Source: JACVRX01 sp046726315 (GTDB lineage Bacteria; Actinomycetota; Actinomycetes; Jiangellales; Jiangellaceae). From it: a stretch of DNA of 64,000 nt. A model generated the notes under the pieces. That model saw nothing but the letters and a program-made list of their open reading frames with translations. It had not been told where the DNA came from and did no database searches. The position numbers and the translations under genes were made by a program. Location: contig JBKPAG010000001.1 in the NCBI GenBank assembly GCA_046726315.1, positions 124,001 to 188,000 on the forward strand. Reading direction: 5' to 3'. The stretch's first letter is position 1; each line of letters opens with the position of its first letter. This document shows positions 50,618-59,210 of the stretch, in pieces.

Positions 50618-51316
50618 CTAGCCCGGGACGGGGCGCCGACCGAGGATTGCGCTGCCGACACGCAGGTGTGTCGCACCGGCGGCGATAGCGGGTTCCAGGT
50701 CCTCGCTCATCCCGGCGGAGATCCAGGTCGCTGCCGGATGCCGCTTCTGGACCGCTGTCGCTACCTGAGCGAGTCGACCGAACGCCGCCGTCGGGTCAGC
50801 GTCAGGGGGCGCGACCGCCATGACGCCCAGCATTCGCAGGTCGTCGGCTGAAGCGATGGCGGCCGCGAGACTCGCGACATCTGACGCGGCCGCGCCCCCT
50901 CGTCCGGGAGGCTGGTCACCGCTGAGCGACACCTGGACGAGGCAGCCGACCGGCCGCCCGTTGCGTGCGGCGGCCCGAGCCAAAGCATCGACCAGCCGGT
51001 GCCTGTCCACCGAGTGGACCACCGACGCGTATCGGGCCACCGAATTGGCCTTGTTCGTCTGCAGCTGACCCACGAAATGCCAGGTCAACCCGAGATCGGT
51101 GCACTCGGCCGCCTTGGCTGCGGCTTCTTGGTCGCGGTTTTCGCCGATATCTCTGACGCCCAGCTCGGCGAGCAGGCGGATGTCGCTCGCGGGAAACGTC
51201 TTGGTGACAACGACGACCGTGACGTCCGCCGGACTGCGACCCACGGCCGAACACGCTCGGCGGATGCGCTCATGGACCGCCGCCAGGCCCGCGGCAATCT
51301 CGGCCTTCCGGTTCAC
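50618..51316 (-). CDS. YggS/PLPBP family PLP-binding protein
   Basis: 232 residues, GTG 51316 in a GTGA overlap with pgeF. PLP Lys in TVVVVTKTFPASDIRLL; DIGENRDQEAAAKA; WHFVGQLQTNKANSV; VHSVDRHRLVDAL; LGVMAVAPPDADPTAAFG; ISAGMSEDLEPAIAAGATHL; LRVGSAILGRR. Single-domain PLP carrier involved in vitamin B6 homeostasis; no catalytic activity in the family. Standard position between pgeF and sepF. Confidence 0.95.
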   Translation of the reverse strand: MNRKAEIAAGLAAVHERIRRACSAVGRSPADVTVVVVTKTFPASDIRLLAELGVRDIGENRDQEAAAKAAECTDLGLTWHFVGQLQTNKANSVARYASVVHSVDRHRLVDALARAAARNGRPVGCLVQVSLSGDQPPGRGGAAASDVASLAAAIASADDLRMLGVMAVAPPDADPTAAFGRLAQVATAVQKRHPAATWISAGMSEDLEPAIAAGATHLRVGSAILGRRPVPG

Positions 51317-52044
51317 GGGATACTGCGCTCGGACAGCCAGGCCAGGCCGGCGAAACGCCCGGTGGTGTGGTCACGCCGGTAGGAATAGAGCGAGAGATCC
51401 TCGACGGTGCAACCGGCCAGCCTGCCGACGTCGACGCCGCGGCGGCGCAGCTGGGCGGTGACCCCTGCCGCGACGTCGAGAGCCGGTGTCCCTGCCCGGG
51501 TTGTCGACCACGCCGCCGGTTCGGCGTTCGCGACCGTCGCTCGCATCTGGTCGGGCACCTCGTAGCATCGCCCACACGCCGACGGACCGATCCGCGCGAG
51601 GATCGCGCTAGCACCGAGATCGCGCATGACATCGACCGCGGAGTCGACGACGTCCGCGAGCAAGCCCCTGCGACCTGCGTGTACGACCGCGACGACGCCG
51701 GCTCGCGGATCGGCGAACAGCACCGGCACGCAATCGGCTACCAGCACGGCCAGCGCGATGCCGGTGCTGCAGGTTACAAGCGCATCGACAGCTGGCGGCC
51801 TGCCCTGCCAAGGCTCGGCGACGATCGCGACATCGCCACTGTGGACCTGGTTCATGAAGACCAACCGCTCGGCCCGCAGGCCGAGCTGCGCGGCCACCCG
51901 CCGCCGGTTCTCCTCGACAGCGCTGGAGTGATCACCGACATGCTGCGCGAGGTTCAGCTCGGCATACGGCTCGAAGCTCACTCCGCCCATCCGATCGGTC
52001 AGGGCGAAGCGCGCACCGCCGAGGTCCTCGTCATACCGCAGCAC
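51313..52044 (-). CDS. pgeF: YfiH/PgeF family protein (peptidoglycan editing factor / multicopper-polyphenol-oxidase type)
   Basis: 243 residues from GTG 52044. Conserved His-Cys-His metal/catalytic triad: NQVHSGDVAIV, LVADCVPVLFADP, VAVVHAGRRGLLADVV; also IGPSACGRCYEVPDQMR and the C-terminal SYRRDHTTGRFAGLAWL. In E. coli the homologue removes wrongly incorporated residues from cell-wall precursors; purine nucleoside activity is also reported for the family. Lies 20 bp after ftsZ. Confidence 0.94.
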   Translation of the reverse strand: MLRYDEDLGGARFALTDRMGGVSFEPYAELNLAQHVGDHSSAVEENRRRVAAQLGLRAERLVFMNQVHSGDVAIVAEPWQGRPPAVDALVTCSTGIALAVLVADCVPVLFADPRAGVVAVVHAGRRGLLADVVDSAVDVMRDLGASAILARIGPSACGRCYEVPDQMRATVANAEPAAWSTTRAGTPALDVAAGVTAQLRRRGVDVGRLAGCTVEDLSLYSYRRDHTTGRFAGLAWLSERSIP

Positions 52045-52064
52045 ACGTCGAGAATGCCGCAGCG

Positions 52065-53246
52065 CTATTTCAGGAAGTCGGGGACGTCCAGGTCGTCGTC
52101 GGACGCATGGACCATCCGGTGCGGCTCACGAACGGCGGCCGCGGCGTACGACGACAGCTCGGAGTCGTCAATGTGCGCCTCCGACTCGGCGCCATCGACC
52201 TCCGACGGGCCGCGGTCCTCGATAACGGCCGGTGCGGCGTCTTCATAAGAGCCGAGGGCGATGGAACGACGAAGAGACCCAAGTTCACGGCGTTTGGGGG
52301 TTCCTCCGTCGAAACCTGCCGCGATCACCGTCACCCGCACCTCGTCGCCCAGAGCGTCGTCGATGACCGCACCGAAGATGATGTTGGCCTCGTCGAACGC
52401 CGCAGCCGCGACCAGGTTTGCCGCCTCGTTGATCTCGAACAGGCCGAGGTCGGAGCCACCGGCGATGGAGAGCAGAACGCCGTGAGCGCCGTCGATGCTC
52501 GCCTCCAAGAGCGGGCTCGAGATGGCCATCTCGGCGGCTGCCACCGCACGGTCCTCGCCGCGGGCGGATCCGATGCCCATCAGCGCCGAGCCGGCATTGC
52601 TCATGATCGACTTGACGTCGGCGAAGTCGAGGTTGATCAGACCTGGCGTCGTGATGAGGTCGGTGATGCCCTGCACGCCGGACAGCAGCACCTGATCGGC
52701 GCTCTTGAACGCGTCGAGCACACTGACCTGACGGTCGCTGATCGACAGCAGCCGGTCGTTCGGGATCACGATCAGCGTGTCGACCTCTTCGCGCAGGCCC
52801 TCGATGCCGGCGTCGGCCTGCGCTGCTCGGCGCTTGCCCTCGAACATGAACGGCCGAGTGACCACGCCGATCGTCAGTGCGCCCAGCGAGCGGGCGATCC
52901 GAGCCACCACCGGCGCACCGCCGGTGCCCGTACCGCCGCCCTCGCCGGCGGTCACGAAGACCATGTCGGCCCCCTTGAGGACCTCCTCGATCTCCTCAGC
53001 GTGGTCCTCGGCGGCCTTGCGGCCGACGTCGGGGTTGGCCCCTGCGCCGAGGCCACGAGTGAGGTCACGGCCGACGTCGAGCTTGACGTCGGCGTCGCTC
53101 ATCAGCAGCGCCTGCGCGTCGGTGTTGATCGCGATGAACTCGACGCCCTTGAGGCCCACCTCGATCATCCGGTTGACAGCGTTGACGCCGCCGCCGCCGA
53201 TACCGACGACCTTGATCACCGCGAGGTAGTTCTGCGGAGCAGTCAC
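52065..53246 (-). CDS. ftsZ: Cell division GTPase FtsZ
   Basis: 393 residues from GTG 53246. Tubulin-like: nucleotide base loop VGIGGGGVNAVNRMI, tubulin signature VTAGEGGGTGTGGAP, T7 catalytic loop NLDFADVKSIMSNAG, then a ~60-residue acidic linker and the C-terminal anchor peptide DDDLDVPDFLK, which SepF/FtsW bind. Unlike most actinobacteria, the gene upstream is not ftsQ but an inserted AbiEi-like gene; ftsZ therefore relies on the 229-bp leader 53247-53475. Confidence 0.98.
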   Translation of the reverse strand: MTAPQNYLAVIKVVGIGGGGVNAVNRMIEVGLKGVEFIAINTDAQALLMSDADVKLDVGRDLTRGLGAGANPDVGRKAAEDHAEEIEEVLKGADMVFVTAGEGGGTGTGGAPVVARIARSLGALTIGVVTRPFMFEGKRRAAQADAGIEGLREEVDTLIVIPNDRLLSISDRQVSVLDAFKSADQVLLSGVQGITDLITTPGLINLDFADVKSIMSNAGSALMGIGSARGEDRAVAAAEMAISSPLLEASIDGAHGVLLSIAGGSDLGLFEINEAANLVAAAAFDEANIIFGAVIDDALGDEVRVTVIAAGFDGGTPKRRELGSLRRSIALGSYEDAAPAVIEDRGPSEVDGAESEAHIDDSELSSYAAAAVREPHRMVHASDDDLDVPDFLK

Positions 53247-53300
53247 GTCGCGTCGCCTCTCGCTCGTCCGTCCCCCTGCCGGTTCGGCAGAACCCTCACC

Positions 53301-53328
53301 CTCAAGTTGAGCTTGATAGTTATGTCAA
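53301..53328 (-). promoter_or_regulatory. ftsZ: Putative ftsZ promoter with CTCAACTTGAG palindrome
   Basis: On the - strand TTGACA (53328-53323) is followed 11 bp later by the 11-bp palindrome CTCAACTTGAG (53311-53301), about 55 bp before the ftsZ start. TTGACA is a textbook -35; no good -10 is seen at 17 bp (TTGAGG), so the palindrome may be an operator instead. Nothing else was recognised in 53247-53420. Confidence 0.4.
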
Positions 53329-53420
53329 CCTGAGTGCTTGTGCTGAACGCTAAGGCTGGGTACGAAACCTGCCCGGCAGACACGCCGAAGCAGCAGTGAT
53401 CGACATCTCCCCCATCCGCA

Positions 53421-53488
53421 TCCTCGCTGAATATCTCCGGGTTTACCGGGCCCGATAGACCATCTAGGCACGGATCTAGCCAGCGAGG
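53421..53488. repeat. Palindromic repeat A, copy flanking the ftsQ-ftsZ islet (left)
   Basis: Arms CCTCGCTGAATATCTCCGGG (53422-53441) and CACGGATCTAGCCAGCGAGG (53469-53488). Read as the reverse complement it aligns with the copy at 54586-54651: the 'GAATA' arm and the 'GGCTA' arm are exchanged, so the two copies face each other. The right arm contains the TAG stop of the enclosed gene. Confidence 0.75.
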
Positions 53489-54471
53489 TGCGAGTGATCT
53501 GTCCACCACTGGATTGGCTCCGTCTGCGCCGGATTCGCGCCGAGGACGCTCGCGACCCGAGCAGTGAGCTCCGCCCGTCGACGGTAAGCGAGGCCCCAGC
53601 CGTAGCGGACCACCTCGAGACCAAGCCGGCGTAGGAACCATTCGCGCTCCTTTTCGGCCTGTACGACCTTCGCGGCCATCGGCCCGTCGTACTTCAGCGC
53701 TCCGTCTCCTTCCATCGCAACCCAGTGCCACGGGAACAGGTGGTCGAGCCGGTACATCGGATATCCCGGGCCGACCCACACGTTCGACAACGGGACGGGA
53801 AGATCACCCTCGATGCAGCCCAGCCGACCGAGAGTTTCCAACCCCGACTCGGCTCTGCCATCGCCATGCTCGGCAATCCAGGACGCCTCGGAGACTCCGG
53901 ACCAGTGGCTCATCTGTCCGATGACGCCGTGGAGTTCGCTTCGACTCGTACCGGCCCGCATGACTGCATCCGCGACGATGAGCGCCGCGGGTCGCGCTGC
54001 CGTACGCGCCAGATCACACACCATCCACGCCGGACTGACGACCGGACAGCCAGCGTGGACGGCGTAGTGCTCGGCCGGGATACATGTTGCTCTGATCACC
54101 CCGAAACGGGTTCGCGACGACCCCCGCCGGGCCGGATACGCGCGGACGACCATCGGCAGGCGTGGCGGATGACCAATCGTGAAAAGTGAGCGGATGGCGA
54201 CTGCCGACCAGCCAGTGGCTAGGGTCGATTGCCCGCACGCGCGGACGAACCCGCGAGTTCGGATCGCATGGGCGAGCCACGGGTCGCCGTTGAGTTGCTC
54301 GGTGGAGGCGTACACACGCTTGGCCAGGCGGGTCAACAGGTTCACACGAACCAGCCGCTGCAGTCGGTCGTCGCTGACTCCAACGCGGACAGCCTCGCGG
54401 GCCGTGAATACGCCCCCTCCCTCACGCAACAACGTGCTCAGAGCTGCTGGGATCTCGGTTCTTCGTGGCAT
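53476..54471 (-). CDS. AbiEi-antitoxin-type HTH protein with DUF559-like C-terminal domain
   Basis: 331 residues from ATG 54471 (GTG three codons earlier also possible). N-terminal ~60 residues: FTAREAVRVGVSDDRLQRLV, RLAKRVYAS, like the winged helix of AbiEi/type IV antitoxins. Middle: CPVVSPAWMVCDLARTAARP, as in the same family. C-terminal RLDHLFPWHWVAMEGDGALK with D...E-G-D...K spacing and KEREWFLRRLGLEVVRYGW resembles the DUF559/Vsr-like nuclease fold. No toxin partner is beside it. It sits between ftsQ and ftsZ, flanked by facing copies of repeat A, with its last codons and stop inside one of them. Role unknown. Confidence 0.7.
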   Translation of the reverse strand: MPRRTEIPAALSTLLREGGGVFTAREAVRVGVSDDRLQRLVRVNLLTRLAKRVYASTEQLNGDPWLAHAIRTRGFVRACGQSTLATGWSAVAIRSLFTIGHPPRLPMVVRAYPARRGSSRTRFGVIRATCIPAEHYAVHAGCPVVSPAWMVCDLARTAARPAALIVADAVMRAGTSRSELHGVIGQMSHWSGVSEASWIAEHGDGRAESGLETLGRLGCIEGDLPVPLSNVWVGPGYPMYRLDHLFPWHWVAMEGDGALKYDGPMAAKVVQAEKEREWFLRRLGLEVVRYGWGLAYRRRAELTARVASVLGANPAQTEPIQWWTDHSHLAG

Positions 54472-54585
54472 GCACTGCACGGTCCGACGCCATCGCGGAC
54501 CGGCGCAGCGCCATCACCTGTGTTGTGGACGGACCCGTCGTCCAAACTCCGCCTGTGGATGCTGCGGCGCGACCCCCGTGGCCAA

Positions 54586-54651
54586 CCTCGCTGGCTAAAT
54601 CCGCGCTAACACGCCCATTCCGGCCGCAAAACGCGGAGTTATTCAGCGAGG
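54586..54651. repeat. Palindromic repeat A, copy flanking the ftsQ-ftsZ islet (right)
   Basis: Arms CCTCGCTGGCTAAATCCGCG (54586-54605) and CGCGGAGTTATTCAGCGAGG (54632-54651), 17 of 20 complementary. The right arm is close to that of the solo copy at 9172-9190. It lies in the 225-bp gap between the AbiEi-like gene start and the ftsQ stop; the rest of that gap shows nothing recognisable. Confidence 0.8.
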
Positions 54652-54696
54652 ACGCAAATTGGGCTCGGGGGGCGGGGGTGCCGCGTTGGGGCTCGA

Positions 54697-55446
54697 TCAG
54701 GGGATGATCGCCGGCCGGCTCGGTGCGGACACGTCGTAGGTGGTCGCGTCCTCGGCGAGCAGGGCGAGCAGGACCGCGGCCTTGTCGGCGCCGTCACCTG
54801 GACCGCCCCAGTTGACCGTCGCACCGGTGCTGAGCTTCAACCGGACGTCGGCCGGGCTGTGTGCCGACACCGTGCCGACCAGGTCGCGGACCTGACCAGG
54901 CAACCCGGTCAGCACGGCGATGCCCGCAGCGCGGGTTGCGGCTGCCTCGGTATCGGCTGGCGCCTCGATGACCGGCAGCCCGGGTGGCCGGTCGTCAGCG
55001 GGTCCGAACATGACCCCAGACGCGTCGACGAGCCACCACAACCCGTCGGTTCTGATCGCGGCCGCAGGCACGCGCGGGCTGACCGACAGGACGAGGGAGC
55101 GTGGCCACGACCGATGCACCGAAACGGAGGTGAGCTCGGGCAGCTCGCTCACCCGGGCGGCCACCGCGTCGGTATCGACCCGGATGAGCTGCTCGCCGAT
55201 GGGTGCTTCGGCGGTAACTGACACGTGTTCAGCGAGCGGGCCGCCGGCACCCTCGACCCGTACCGTCTCGAGCCTGGTCACATCCGACCAACCCACCAGC
55301 CAGATCGCGGCGCCGAGCGCCGCGGCGGCAAGAACCGCGAGAAAGCCAAAAAGGACGCGGCGCAGCCGCCGTCGGCGCGACTGTGCCGTGAACCTGACCG
55401 ACGGCGAAACCGGCCGACGCGAGGTGCTGACTCGCGATCCACTCAT
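54697..55446 (-). CDS. ftsQ: Cell division protein FtsQ
   Basis: 249 residues from ATG 55446 (ATGA overlap with murC). Basic cytoplasmic N-terminus (residues 1-30, rich in Arg), one membrane helix (about 31-52, VLFGFLAVLAAAALGAAIWL), POTRA domain (VTRLETVRVEGAGGPLAEHV...GEQLIRVDT) and beta domain (SVHRSWPRSLVLSVSPRVPA, LWWLVDASGVMFG). Part of the FtsQLB septal complex. No ddl lies between murC and ftsQ, as usual in actinobacteria. Confidence 0.93.
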   Translation of the reverse strand: MSGSRVSTSRRPVSPSVRFTAQSRRRRLRRVLFGFLAVLAAAALGAAIWLVGWSDVTRLETVRVEGAGGPLAEHVSVTAEAPIGEQLIRVDTDAVAARVSELPELTSVSVHRSWPRSLVLSVSPRVPAAAIRTDGLWWLVDASGVMFGPADDRPPGLPVIEAPADTEAAATRAAGIAVLTGLPGQVRDLVGTVSAHSPADVRLKLSTGATVNWGGPGDGADKAAVLLALLAEDATTYDVSAPSRPAIIP

Positions 55447-56870
55447 GTGTGCTGCCCGGCCGGCTCACGCTCTAACAGGTCGAGCACCTCCGGGCCGACG
55501 AGCGTCACGTCTCCAGCACCGAACGTGAACACGACATCTCCGGGCCGCAACCGAGCTGCCGCCACCTTTGGCACTGCTGACCACGACGGCTCGAACGTCA
55601 CGAGCTCTGCGGGTAGGGGGACTGCAGCCGCGACGAGCGCGCCGGTGACGCCCGGCTCAGGATCTTCGCGAGCTGCATATACATCCATCACGATCACCTC
55701 GTCGGCTGCCCCGAGCGCCTTGCCGAACTCGGTCGCGAAGATCCGGGTCCGGCTGAACAGGTGCGGCTGAAAGATCGCGACCAGGCGACCATCGCCGGCA
55801 AGTGGGCGGGCGGCCGCGAGCACGGCCGATACCTCCGTCGGGTGGTGTGCGTAATCGTCGTAGACCCACACGCCGCCTGCGTATCCCTTGAGTTCGAAAC
55901 GCCGCCGGGTGCCGCTGAACCCGGCCAGGCCCTCACGCAGCGGGGCGCTGCCGAAACCGAGTCCCAGGCCGGCCGTGAGGGCCGCTGCGGCGTTGAGCGC
56001 GTTGTGCCTGCCCGGCAACCGGAGCGCTACCCGACCCAGCCGCCGGCCGTAGGCAATGAGTTCGAAGGAAACCCCCGCTCCGGCGAGGACGATCTCGGCC
56101 ACCCGGACGTCAGCGTCGGAGGACTCGCCATAGGTACGCACATCGATTCCGCGCGCACGGCATCTGTCGGCCAGCCTGCGCGCTCCGGGATCGTCGGCGC
56201 AGGTCACCAAGAAGCCGGTGACCTGGCCGGCGAAGGCCTCGATGGCCCGCACATACGCCTCCGCAGTGCGGTAGTTGTCAAGGTGGTCGGCTTCCACGTT
56301 GGTGATGATCGCGACCTCGGGGTCGTAAGCAAGGAAGGACCCGTCGCTCTCGTCGGCCTCGGCCACGAAGATCTCGCCCGAGCCGTTGTGAGCATTGGCG
56401 CCGGACTCGTTGAGGTTGCCGCCGATCGCGAACGACGGGTCGGCGCCGCAGTGCTGCAGCGCCACCGTGAGCATCGACGTCGTGGTGGTCTTTCCGTGCG
56501 TGCCGGTGACGGCGACCGCTCGCCGGCCAGCCATCACCGACGCCAGGGCCGCAGCCCGGGGCAGCACCGGCAGATGGCGCCGGTGCGCCTCGACGACTTC
56601 TGGGTTGTTCTCGCGGATGGCGGTCGACACGACGACGGTTTCGGCGTCCCCCAGCTGGGACGCGTCATGCCCGACGTACACCGCCGCCCCCAGGGCCCGC
56701 AAACCGGTCAGCACACCGGAGTCCTTCGCGTCACTGCCGGACACGGTCATGCCGCGCGCAAGCATGATCCGGGCGATGCCGCTCATCCCCGCGCCGCCGA
56801 TCCCGATGAAGTGAACCCGGCCGAGCTCGTCGGCCGTGAGCACCCGGTCGGGGGGGACCACGATCACCAC
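55443..56870 (-). CDS. murC: UDP-N-acetylmuramate-L-alanine ligase
   Basis: 475 residues; first two codons are both GTG (56870 and 56867), the second giving a GTGA overlap with murG, and GGAGG lies just upstream. Mur ligase: UDP-binding FIGIGGAGMSGIARIML, ATP loop AVTGTHGKTTTTSMLTVA, NLNESGANAHNGSGEIFVAE, EADESDGSFL, ITNVEADHLDNY, VYDDYAHHPTEVSAVLAA. Adds the first amino acid (L-Ala) to the muropeptide. Confidence 0.97.
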   Translation of the reverse strand: MVIVVPPDRVLTADELGRVHFIGIGGAGMSGIARIMLARGMTVSGSDAKDSGVLTGLRALGAAVYVGHDASQLGDAETVVVSTAIRENNPEVVEAHRRHLPVLPRAAALASVMAGRRAVAVTGTHGKTTTTSMLTVALQHCGADPSFAIGGNLNESGANAHNGSGEIFVAEADESDGSFLAYDPEVAIITNVEADHLDNYRTAEAYVRAIEAFAGQVTGFLVTCADDPGARRLADRCRARGIDVRTYGESSDADVRVAEIVLAGAGVSFELIAYGRRLGRVALRLPGRHNALNAAAALTAGLGLGFGSAPLREGLAGFSGTRRRFELKGYAGGVWVYDDYAHHPTEVSAVLAAARPLAGDGRLVAIFQPHLFSRTRIFATEFGKALGAADEVIVMDVYAAREDPEPGVTGALVAAAVPLPAELVTFEPSWSAVPKVAAARLRPGDVVFTFGAGDVTLVGPEVLDLLEREPAGQHT

Positions 56871-57964
56871 GAACCTCCCCGGACCTGTGAACCGGAAGCC
56901 GCACGCCGGATCATCCGCGCGAGCATTTCGTCCGCGTCGCGCCGGCCGAGCGTAGCGGCTGCGGCGCTCATCGCCGCAAGTCGTGTCCGATCCGCCACCA
57001 GAGCCACAGCGTGCCGGCTGATCCAGGTGCCGGTCAGGTCAGCGTCGTCGACGAGCACGCCTGCTCCGGCCCGCACCAGCGGCTCCGCGTTCAGCCGCTG
57101 TTCACCGTTGCCGTGTGGTAATGGCACGTAGACGGCAGGAAGGCCGACGGCGGCAAGTTCGGCACAGGTGATCGCGCCAGCTCTGCACACCACCAGGTCC
57201 GCAGCCGCATATGCGTCCTCGATCTGGTCCAGGTATGCCACGGCGACATATGGGACTTCTCCGCCGACCACGGGGCCGGGATCGTTGCCAGGACCGACGG
57301 CATGCAACACCTGGACGCCCGCACCGGTCACGGCATCCGCGGCCTCGGACATCGCTTGGTTGATCCGCCGCGCGCCCTGGCTGCCGCCGAACGCCAGAAT
57401 CGTCGGGAGATCGGGACGCAGGCCGTACGACAGGCGCGCCGTCGGCCGCCGAGCGGCCCGGTCGAGCGTCGTCACCGCCTGCCGCAACGGAATGCCGATG
57501 TGCCGGGCGTGCGGCAGCCTGATCTGCGGCGAGGCGACCGCGACGTGCCGGGTCAATCGGGCGCCGATCCGGTTCGCCAGTCCTGGCCGGGCGTTGGCCT
57601 CGTGCACGACGATCGGGATTCGCAGGCGCCGGGCAGCCAGGTAGGCCGGCAGTGCGACATAGCCGCCGAAGCCGGCCATCACGTCGGCCATGAGGTCACC
57701 CAGGGCTGCCTGCGTCATGTCGACCGCGTGCACTAGCCGGCCGGGCACCCGAAACACATCGGCCGTTGGCCGCCGCGGCAACGGGACCGCTGGAATCAAC
57801 CGCAGGTCGTAACCACGCGCCGGCACCAGCCGCCGCTCCAGCCCGCGTTCGGTACCGAGGGCGGTGATCTGAACGACGGGGTCGTCGCGGCGCAGAGCGT
57901 CAGCCGTCGCCAGTGCGGGCTCGACGTGTCCCGCGGTGCCCCCGCCGGCGAGCACCACGCGCAC
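56864..57964 (-). CDS. murG: MurG glycosyltransferase (lipid II synthesis)
   Basis: 366 residues from GTG 57964, preceded by GGGGAGGAG and 7 bp after the ftsW stop. GT28 fold: N-terminal VLAGGGTAGHVEPALATADA, IVVHEANARPGLANRIG, LAFGGSQGARRINQAM, and the UDP-GlcNAc site CRAGAITCAELAAVGLPAV with LPHGNGEQRLNAEPLVRAGA. Adds GlcNAc to lipid I at the inner membrane. Confidence 0.96.
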   Translation of the reverse strand: MRVVLAGGGTAGHVEPALATADALRRDDPVVQITALGTERGLERRLVPARGYDLRLIPAVPLPRRPTADVFRVPGRLVHAVDMTQAALGDLMADVMAGFGGYVALPAYLAARRLRIPIVVHEANARPGLANRIGARLTRHVAVASPQIRLPHARHIGIPLRQAVTTLDRAARRPTARLSYGLRPDLPTILAFGGSQGARRINQAMSEAADAVTGAGVQVLHAVGPGNDPGPVVGGEVPYVAVAYLDQIEDAYAAADLVVCRAGAITCAELAAVGLPAVYVPLPHGNGEQRLNAEPLVRAGAGVLVDDADLTGTWISRHAVALVADRTRLAAMSAAAATLGRRDADEMLARMIRRAASGSQVRGGSW

Positions 57965-57971
57965 TAGGTGT

Positions 57972-59210
57972 TCACTCCTCCCCACTCGCGCCGGAGCGCG
58001 GCTGCACGCGGCTGCCCCGCCGCGCCGCCAACGCCGCCTGTGCCCCCGGCTGGTGTTTAGCAAACGCCACCAGCACACCCACTGCGACGAGCATGGGCAT
58101 CAGCGCCGACCCGCCATAGGAGACCAGTGGCAGCGGGACGCCCACGATCGGCAGTACCGCCAGCACGCTACCCATGTTGAGCAATGCCTGGACGACGAGT
58201 CCGCCGGTGATTCCGGCGGTCGCCAGCCGGACGAACGGATCCCGGGTGTTCCACGCGATCCGGATACCGGCGTAGCCGAGGACCAGGAACAGCGCAATCA
58301 CCATGAACGTTCCGGGGAGGCCGAGCTCCTCACCGATGATCGCGAAGATGAAGTCGGTGTGCGCCTCGGGCAACCCGCCCCACTTCTCGACGCTGCCGCC
58401 GAGCCCACGACCCCACCAGCCACCGTTGGAGAAGGCGTAGATCGAGTGGGCCGCCTGGAAGGTGCGGTCGTCGACATCAGCGAACGGGTCGAGAAACAAC
58501 CTGACCCGGTCCAGGCGATGCTCGGCCGCCATGACGAAGTACACACCGACCATCCCGGCCGTGCCGACCGCCAGGCTGAACAACCAGCTCGGTACGCCGA
58601 CCACCCACAGCAAGGTGAGGACGACACCCATCAACACGACGGCGGTACCCAGGTCACCCTGCCCGACGATCAACGCTACGACGATCAGAGCAACCGGGGT
58701 GAACGGCATGACCAGCTGCTTCCATTGCCGTAGCGATCCGCCGGCCCCGGCGAGCACGCGGGCGCCCCACAACACCAACCCGAGCTTGGCCAGCTCCGAT
58801 GGCTGTATCCGGAAAGGCCCACCGAAGTCGATCCAGTTCCGGTTTCCTCTGACCTCTTCGCCGAGGCCGGGCACGTAGGTCAGCAGCAGTAGTGCTACGG
58901 ACACGAGCAGGAGCGGCAGCCCCAGCCGTCGGATCGTCCGCGGCGAGACCCGGGAAACCACAAAGCCAACTGGCAAGGCAGCGAGCACCCACGCCACCTG
59001 CCGGGTCACGATGTAGTACGACGACCCGTGTTCGCGCAGTGAGTACACACTGGATGCCGAGAACACCATGATCAGTCCGAGTGTGAGCAGTAGTCCGGCC
59101 GAGCCGAGCACGAGGTAGTACGACGCGAGTGGCCGGCGCAGCAGCCGCGAGGTCGCCGACAGCCCCGCGGTCAGAGCGGACCGCGGCTGGTCCTCAACGC
59201 CGGTCGCCAT
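57972..59210 (-). CDS. ftsW: FtsW peptidoglycan glycosyltransferase (SEDS)
   Basis: 412 residues from ATG 59210, overlapping murD by 17 bp; the longer frame is murD shadow. About ten membrane helices. SEDS motifs: GNRNWIDFGGPFRIQPSELA (catalytic Asp is in the following large loop), GQGDLGTAVVLMGVV, HSIYAFSNGGWWGRGLGGSV, LPEAHTDFIFAIIGEELGLP, and PLPLVSYGGSALMPMLVAVG. Septal glycan polymerase, working with a class B PBP not in the window. Confidence 0.95.
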   Translation of the reverse strand: MATGVEDQPRSALTAGLSATSRLLRRPLASYYLVLGSAGLLLTLGLIMVFSASSVYSLREHGSSYYIVTRQVAWVLAALPVGFVVSRVSPRTIRRLGLPLLLVSVALLLLTYVPGLGEEVRGNRNWIDFGGPFRIQPSELAKLGLVLWGARVLAGAGGSLRQWKQLVMPFTPVALIVVALIVGQGDLGTAVVLMGVVLTLLWVVGVPSWLFSLAVGTAGMVGVYFVMAAEHRLDRVRLFLDPFADVDDRTFQAAHSIYAFSNGGWWGRGLGGSVEKWGGLPEAHTDFIFAIIGEELGLPGTFMVIALFLVLGYAGIRIAWNTRDPFVRLATAGITGGLVVQALLNMGSVLAVLPIVGVPLPLVSYGGSALMPMLVAVGVLVAFAKHQPGAQAALAARRGSRVQPRSGASGEE

